Source of the DNA: Macrolepiota albuminosa | Lineage: Eukaryota; Basidiomycota; Agaricomycetes; Agaricales; Agaricaceae | DNA: 64,000 nucleotides | NCBI GenBank assembly: GCA_027475525.1 | Contig: JAMWFC010000054.1 | Span: forward strand, 124,001 to 188,000 | Direction: 5' to 3' | In this document: positions 58,000 to 64,000 of the stretch, in pieces | Layout of the letters: each line of letters begins with the position of its first letter | How positions within the stretch are numbered: the stretch's first letter is position 1 | The notes under the pieces: generated by a model | Seen by the model: only the letters and a program-made list of their open reading frames with translations | Told to the model about the DNA's origin: nothing | Database searches by the model: none | Translations under genes and position numbers: made by a program

Positions 58000-60160
58000 T
58001 AAGGGCTATTTATTTAAACTCATTGAGCAAGAGATAGCCCAACTGATGCTGACAAATCAGCATAAACTGGTTGTTTACTAGTAAATGGAGCCTGCAGAGC
58101 TCTCAAGGGCTGCGGAAAAACCCACAAGGTGCAACTTGGTACACCTTACTGTTGTAGGATATCTGTGTGGCATTGCCCTCTTTGTCAGCCTTGAAGGCCC
58201 TGACTGCATGGGCTTCTTGCCTAAAAAATGAGTTCTAGTGCTCAATAGTGTGATCTCAATAGATTACAACACCAAGTGCATCAGAGATGTGCCTGGTCTC
58301 TTCTTCAAGGAGGGTGGCTCCTCATTTGGTGCTATCTTGTGCCTGATGGTCTATCTTGGCCCATCAATTACTGTTGCACCACTCATGCACCATATGCTGT
58401 GCCACTGTCTTGTGTAGCACAGGGGATTCCATTCAAGCCTCTTCAGGCTCCTCATACCAGTTGTCATTTGAAGGCAGAGACAGCAGCCTTTCTGAAACAG
58501 ACTTCTCTGAACATGGGTCTATTGACCACACACACCAAGGGTATTGGGCTGGGAGGCCCTCTACCAATACGGTGGGTAAGAAGAGAATAATTCTGGGGCC
58601 CCTTTTAAGGCTCCCTCAGAGAAGTGCACATTGATGTATGTGTGCCCTTCCATTTGCTTACCCCACTGATCCTTTCAGGGTTGCAAGGCCTTGGCCTCAG
58701 TGGGGCATGCACCAATGCCCTGAGAACTCTGCTCCCCAGAGTGCATGGTAGATACCATGGATAATGGTCGCAAAGATGTGACCTCAGATGCACCACTAGC
58801 AAGGCGCTGAATCAGCTGGGAGGTGGCTGAGACAGGGACATCTTCATAGGGGAGGATGTCCTGTCCTAGGCTGGCTTCCTGGCTAGGAACAGAAATGCTT
58901 GACTGAGTTGAGTAAGAAAGAGCATCCTCCACTCCTTGCTGATGTGCCCTTTTGCTAAAGTTGGTGTCCTGACTCAGGGGTGTGATTTGCTGCTTACAAG
59001 CGGCTAAAAAGGCAAAGAAGATCAGTTTTGTGCTGAGCGCACATATGATCTATATTGTCCATTATCTGACTGATGAGGACGACAGCCTCCACATTGCAAA
59101 GGAACAACAAGTCTGTAAATACATCATATCTGTTGTCCCCCAGGCATTGGAGAAGAGAAGCCAGGACTAAGTCCTGGTTGTAAGTGGGCTCAACAGCCCA
59201 TGCATTTTCTTTGTCATGTTGAGGACGCAACTGTTCTTCTGAGCTGGGCTTGGGTTGGTGCAGCATCTCCAGCCACTATAACAAGAAGAGCCTGGTCAGG
59301 CTCTCTATTGGCACTTTGGCCAGAGACTTGCTGCTTTGTTCTGTATTGAGAGCTTCTGTGCTCTCAGATGCTGTTGTTGCCAGCATGAGGGATGATCTAC
59401 ATCCCTCTGGACTGTTAGCTGGCATTGTGGCTAACTAGGAGGTCAATTTTCCTTCTTTGGTGGGTGCCTTATATGAGAGACCATACTGGGGCATTGCACT
59501 TCAGTCTCCCATCCAAGCTGGAGAGTATGGCATCATTGCTAGCACACCAGCCATGCTAGGATAGTGTGCTAGGGCCATAAACTGAAGCAAAGGATGTGCC
59601 CCCATTGGCTCTCTTGCCAATATGAGGGCAAGCTGCCCCCATCCTGACATTGCTTGGGGGCTAAATAGCCCCCCATATTGGACTTGCTGAAATTGGCCCT
59701 CAGCATGATATGGTGCATAAGCACTCTGTGCTGTCTGATAAGGCAGAAAACTGCCTATGAATGCGTTTTGGAACATAAAGTTGCCCTGCATGAGTTGTTG
59801 TGGCAAATAGCCACTGATCACTGGCTGTGGTGGGTAGACCACCACTGGTTGTTGCTACTGTTGTGGAAATCCCACAGCCTGTTGCAATTGTCCCCACTGG
59901 AGCACATTTTGGGTAAGTGGAGGAGCCATCTGCCCTCCCCCTTTAGCCAATGGTAAGACCAATGGTGAAAACTCAATTGCATGCTGCTGCTGCTGACTAT
60001 CCTGGTCCATGAGCGATGTGTCTATGGTTGAAGAAAGAAAGAAAAAAAAAGAAATTTCAAATTTTATAATGTGTCTCAGCCACAGTTGCTGACCAACTCA
60101 GCCAAGCCGCAATTGGCACTGCTAATCAAATTAGGTGCCAGCATGCTTACCTAACTGATG
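58000..60160. other. Decayed repeat DNA, no intact gene
   Basis: Short minus-strand frames (58932-58675, 59266-58994, 59845-59501, the last rich in Pro, Gln, Met and aromatic residues) may be remnants of a gag-like or passenger ORF of the element whose integrase follows. None has a recognisable motif. Confidence 0.4.
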
Positions 60161-60169
60161 TGGGTGCTT

Positions 60170-61640
60170 AATGTCCTTCAACTATAAATAGCAGTCAAGT
60201 GCAGCTAGCTTAGAGCAATGGGAGTATGGCTCCCATGTTGTATCCCTAAGAAACCAACATACCTCAAACTTGAGTGTTTTCTGCTCAGTCCACTGGTGCC
60301 CAATTATGCATTCAATGAACTATTTATCATCATCTTGTGCCCCAAAGTCATAGGGGCCCAGAGTTGCCCTGTTAGAGAATAACATGTTGTCAGACATGCT
60401 ATATAGTCGCAATAGCAACACATGGAACTTTGGAATGATTTGTCATTCTTGCAATGCCTGCGGGAGCTCCAGCATGTAGTTGGAGGTACTTGGCTCTGCA
60501 TCTAGCATGCAGTATGGGCCTACCTATTTCGGGCAGAGTTTACTTGCCCATCCTTTGAGCAGCCTCAGGTTATGCATTAACAGATAGACCAATGCTCCCA
60601 CTAATATAGGTAGATCTTTTTGCCTACAGTGATTGGTGTTTTTTGCCTGAAAGACTCATGTCTCAATGATGGCATCATGCACTGATGCAATATTCTCCAG
60701 GGCCTGCCTGGCAAACTTGACTACTCCTTGGTGGGCCACCACATCTGCACAAATTTTGTGCAGCATGGAGGGCATGTACCCTCCATTGAGCTCAAAAGAT
60801 GCATACTCTATAGCCTCTGAAATACTTGTGTTAATTGCGAACTTAGTGAGTGGACACCAATCTACCCAGTCACATTGATCAGAGCGGATAACAGCTCTTA
60901 GGATCTGGCCTATATTGCAGTTGGCCTGCTCAGTCTGCCTATCTGTCTGAGGATGGAATGAAGTCAACATGAGGGGTCTGGCTCCTAACAGCTTATGGAG
61001 TTCCCTCTACTATTGCAACATGAATTTTGAGTCACGGTTGCTCACAATAATACTAGGCAGCCCATGCAGCCTAATGATCTCTCTAAGGTAGATCCACAAC
61101 AGCTCCTTAGCCATCAGCATTGTTTGCACTGGTATAAGGTGCACCATGCTTGTCATGCGACATATCACTCACCCAGAGGTAGTCAAATCCTCTGACTTGG
61201 GAAAGAGACATATAAAGTCCATTCCAATGGAATCCCAGGGCTTTACCGGCACCAGTAGCTGGTGCAGCTTTTCAGCAGGAGCTCCAGGGGGCAGCTTTGC
61301 CCTCTGACATGCTGCACATGATGTGCAGAACTTAGTAACCTCCTGGGCCATGTGTGGCCACCAATACCATCTTCAGATGTATTCCAACGTTTGTGCAGCA
61401 CTAAAGTGCCCCACCAGTACATGGGTCTGGTCCAGTACTCATGTCACAATAGTTTGCATATAGGAAAGGCAGATCTCTGCCACTCCTTGATGGTTCTCTG
61501 TTATGATTATACTGTCAGGCCCCTGCCTGAACTGAGGATGTTCATCAAAATTGGTGAGTATCTTGGTGAAGAGGGAGTCATGTCCATACTTCCATATGAT
61601 TTCCTTTCAGAAGTCATCTTTCCCCAGGCTAGGTGGCTGG
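60170..61640 (-). pseudogene. Decayed Ty3/gypsy integrase with chromodomain
   Basis: Reading leftward: ENHQGVAEICLSY near 61520, zinc-finger region (LVGHFSAAQT...CTSCAACQRAK) near 61420-61285, core with DSIGMDFICLFP (first Asp), VSNRDSKF (the second Asp is now Asn), TDRQTEQAN (Glu), a GPY remnant (VGPYCMLDAEPSTSNYMLEL) near 60530, and a chromodomain remnant (FEVCWFLRDTTWEP) near 60260. Several stops. It is a different lineage from the 1138-12444 element. Confidence 0.85.
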
Positions 61641-62119
61641 AATGAAGGCAATTAATTTGTCTTCTAGCATTTCAGCCAGAATAAAGGGTTGATTGGAGTG
61701 CTTGGATTCTCCAGATGAGATATGCAGGGTATCACCTTCCTTATTACAAGACAGACCCATTCTACTGGGGAACAGACATACTTTTTCCTCCACAGGACAT
61801 AGCAGATCCTGTATTTTTACTTAAATACTACATCATCATCAGAAATTGTCTCTATGGTGTTTACTTTACACTAGTCTTGCACCATGATGGTTCAAACCTT
61901 ATATGAGTCTGGTTTGATTTAAAACTCTTTTCTTTTGTTGGTAAATCTTTTAGTGGTCACTTTCCAAGAGCCAGAAGAGCTACTTACTATGCATCCTTAG
62001 GCTTGCCTAGCAAATTATCATAGCAATAAGTCATTGGACTTCTGAGGCTTGGAAGTCTTATATTTATTATAATCTCTGTGTTTGAGTGGCAATGCAATTA
62101 GCTAATTCACAAAGCTACC
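61641..62119. other. AT-rich DNA, nothing recognised
   Basis: No coding or element ends seen. Confidence 0.5.
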
Positions 62120-63340
62120 TGTCAGGTACCACTGACTTGGGGGCCTTCTAGAAAAGCAACCTTTTTATGAGGTGGCCTTAATCTATGTATACTCAGATGT
62201 CTGGGACTTTGGGCCATGCTCCAGAGTTCAAGATGCAAAAAGGAGAATAGTCAGGGTCAGGAACTTGGTCTGGAGATTGATGAAGTTAAGAGTGGGTAGA
62301 GGTTGGATCGAGTCGAGAACTGAAAGTTCTAAGATAAGACTGGGGTAACAAACTTAGAGTTGCAAAGTGTGTACCAGTCTCAGAGTATGTGTACCAGCCA
62401 AACATGCCAGTTAGTGCATACCAGTCAAATCAAAGGGCACACAAACAGCAATTGTTGTCAGGGGACTCCTCATTTCTTTCTTTTCTCACTCCTTATCTCT
62501 TCACTCTCCCTTCATTCATTCTCTTATTTCTTCTGACATTATTTCATTTTACTGTTTCTATTCTTTCAACACTATCTGTTAGTACTACTCTCAGCCCTTG
62601 AGATGCTCTGGTTCTTTAGCTACCATTCAGACAAGTGTGGGCCCCTCAGCACTGCTCCAGACTGCTTATATAAGCTGAAGTTTGCCTTTCTGACTTCTAA
62701 AGTCCGGAGTTTTCCTCCCTTGTTTGCACAGTTGTTTGGTTAGTCAATTTTTGAGTTTTTAAGGTTTTGTTGTACTGTACAGTTGTTTCCCATGCTTCAG
62801 AAGCCCCAGAAGTGTCCAACCTGGCATAGGAAATCCCTAGACCCATTCTCTTTGGATCTCCCTCTGCCAGGTGAGTAGTTATTATGATATTATCAGTACA
62901 TACTCTAATACACTTTGGATCTCCCTCTGCTAGCTGTGTGACTGAGCCACAGCCTCTAAAGGTTGCCCTTACAGGGGTCTGAGGAGATCCTGGAGTATCT
63001 GAAATAGTTTCTGTGATTCAATGAGTGGTGGCAGGGCAGAAAGTCAACTATATGCTGGAAATTGCACATGCAGAGCATATGATCAATTGTCATGGAGTGG
63101 CATGGCACATGATGCATGATAGCTGGGATAATCAGTGTGATCCAAGCATTGGTTGTGTGGCAGATGATTCTGGGGTCCTGTGCTGTGAGAGCTGTCAGAG
63201 ATGTGCATAATAGTGAGGCTTGATGCATGTGATGGTAGTATCAGCAGTTGTGATGGTGGCTGTCAGTAGGAGCAGGTAAAGGATTCTGAGGAAGGCTGCT
63301 GGGGATGTCTCAGAGTAGGTCCTGGAGAGAGGTCATGATA
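62120..63340 (-). repeat. Old, CpG-depleted LTR of the 1138-12444 chromovirus family
   Basis: The left part (62120-62455) aligns with the start of the young LTR (TGTCAGGT...GGGCCTTCT...TCTAAGA.AAGAC..GGGTAACAA). The right part (62974-63340) aligns with its end (GATCAATTG.CA.GGAG, then GGTCATGATA at the terminus). The CG sites of the young LTR read TG or CA here. It is split by another LTR at 62456-62973, and about 70 bp of the host LTR is missing at the junction. Sequence after 63340 (CTACCCTC) resembles the purine-tract border, so internal sequence may follow. Confidence 0.75.
62456..62973 (+). repeat. Solo LTR, family S, inside an older LTR
   Basis: 518 bp from TGTCAGGGGACTCC to GCCCTTACA. 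Flanks (ATTGT, GGGGT) do not form a target duplication, in line with a deletion of host LTR sequence at the right junction. Confidence 0.85.
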
Positions 63341-63599
63341 CTACCCTCAAATGTAATATCTACTTTTTCTTCATCTCATCTTAGCTCCTCACTACATTTA
63401 TCTCATCTCTACCATCTCCTCTACTTATCTTCATAGGTCTATAGCCCTCTCAATTGTCTTCGTCTAAAGAAAAAAATGTTAGTTTTTAGGCCACAGTTTA
63501 CTGCGGCTGCTTGAGTGCTATTTCTTGATCTCTCTTTTCATTTTTTTTTCTCATCACTATTTTGCATCATTTCTCCTCCTCTTTCATTTCAGACTCATG

Positions 63600-64000
63600 T
63601 GTCCAGCATAGATCATCTATCTAGATGCTCATGTAAATAGTAGCTTGTGTTAATATAAGAAAAATGTCTTCAATTTTTGCTGTTATGTGATTTTGATTCT
63701 TATTATTCTGAGGCTAAGGTAGATATATAAGAAAAATGTCTTTGGTTTTTGCTGTCATGTGATTTATTAAACTGTTTATTTATCTGAATGCTCATATAAG
63801 CAGCAGCTTGTGTCAGTATGGGAAAAATGTCTTTAATTTTTGCTATCATGTGATTTATTAGACTATTTGTCTATTTAGATGCTCATATAAGTAGCAGTAT
63901 ATCCAAACACTTGTATAAGCAGCAGCCTGTATCAGTATAGGAAAAATATCTTCAATTTTTGCTATCATATGATTTATTACACTGTTTGTCTATTCAGATG
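63600..64000 (+). repeat. Degenerate tandem repeat running off the window
   Basis: Four or more units share GAAAAATGTCTT.AATTTTTGCT, CATGTGATTTATTA, ACTGTTT.TCTAT and GATGCTCATATAAGCAGCAG. Spacing is irregular (about 70-120 bp). The array continues past 64000. Confidence 0.7.

Noticed and set aside
63600..64000. Possible CRISPR-like array
   Set aside because: Spacing is irregular, units are degenerate, and the genome is eukaryotic.

Overview
The window is nuclear DNA of a filamentous fungus, most likely a mushroom-forming basidiomycete (Agaricomycete). The evidence is many short introns (47-86 bp) with canonical borders, dense Ty3/gypsy elements carrying a chromodomain, and conserved fungal genes (SRP72, pinin, a membrane-anchored GH5 glucanase, a TEA-domain regulator, a neutral ceramidase). 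The species cannot be named from the sequence alone.

Layout. 1-12,657: a decayed Ty3/gypsy integrase is split by a young, GC-rich chromovirus (1,138-12,444) flanked by a 5-bp target duplication. The chromovirus reads leftward: LTR, gag, pol (two protease domains, RT, RNase H, integrase, chromodomain), LTR. Between pol and the left LTR it carries a four-exon gene on the opposite strand, predicted to encode a Zn2Cys6-like protein. 12,658-26,790: old repeats. These are two copies of a 1.6-kb family with tRNA-like segments, SINE-like units, a Tc1/mariner element with long terminal inverted repeats, decayed repeat-borne ORFs, a solo LTR and another gypsy scrap. 26,860-28,970: a host gene pair, divergent SRP72 (internally shortened) and pinin. 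29,000-42,700: mostly gene-poor, AT-rich repeats, including a solo LTR that contains both a Tc1/mariner element and a 385-bp palindrome. 42,786-54,000: single-copy gene block with the GH5 glucanase, the TEA factor, an unrecognised two-exon gene and the ceramidase. 54,100-64,000: repeats again, with a solo LTR, a decayed repeat ORF, a decayed gypsy integrase with chromodomain, and a CpG-depleted old LTR of the 1,138-12,444 family.

Twelve perfect tandem duplications, all with a period of exactly 77 bp, lie in the repeat-rich first 34 kb in unrelated sequences. They look like unmerged k-mer overlaps from assembly. Discounting them makes the two chromovirus LTRs equal in length (779 bp), joins gag into one frame, joins pol into one frame apart from a single TGA, and opens the antisense gene. 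Feature descriptions below assume this reading and say where it matters.

The strongest biological candidate is the antisense, intron-containing Zn2Cys6-like gene inside the chromovirus, followed by the tandem retropepsins and the predicted Tf1-like self-priming site of the same element.
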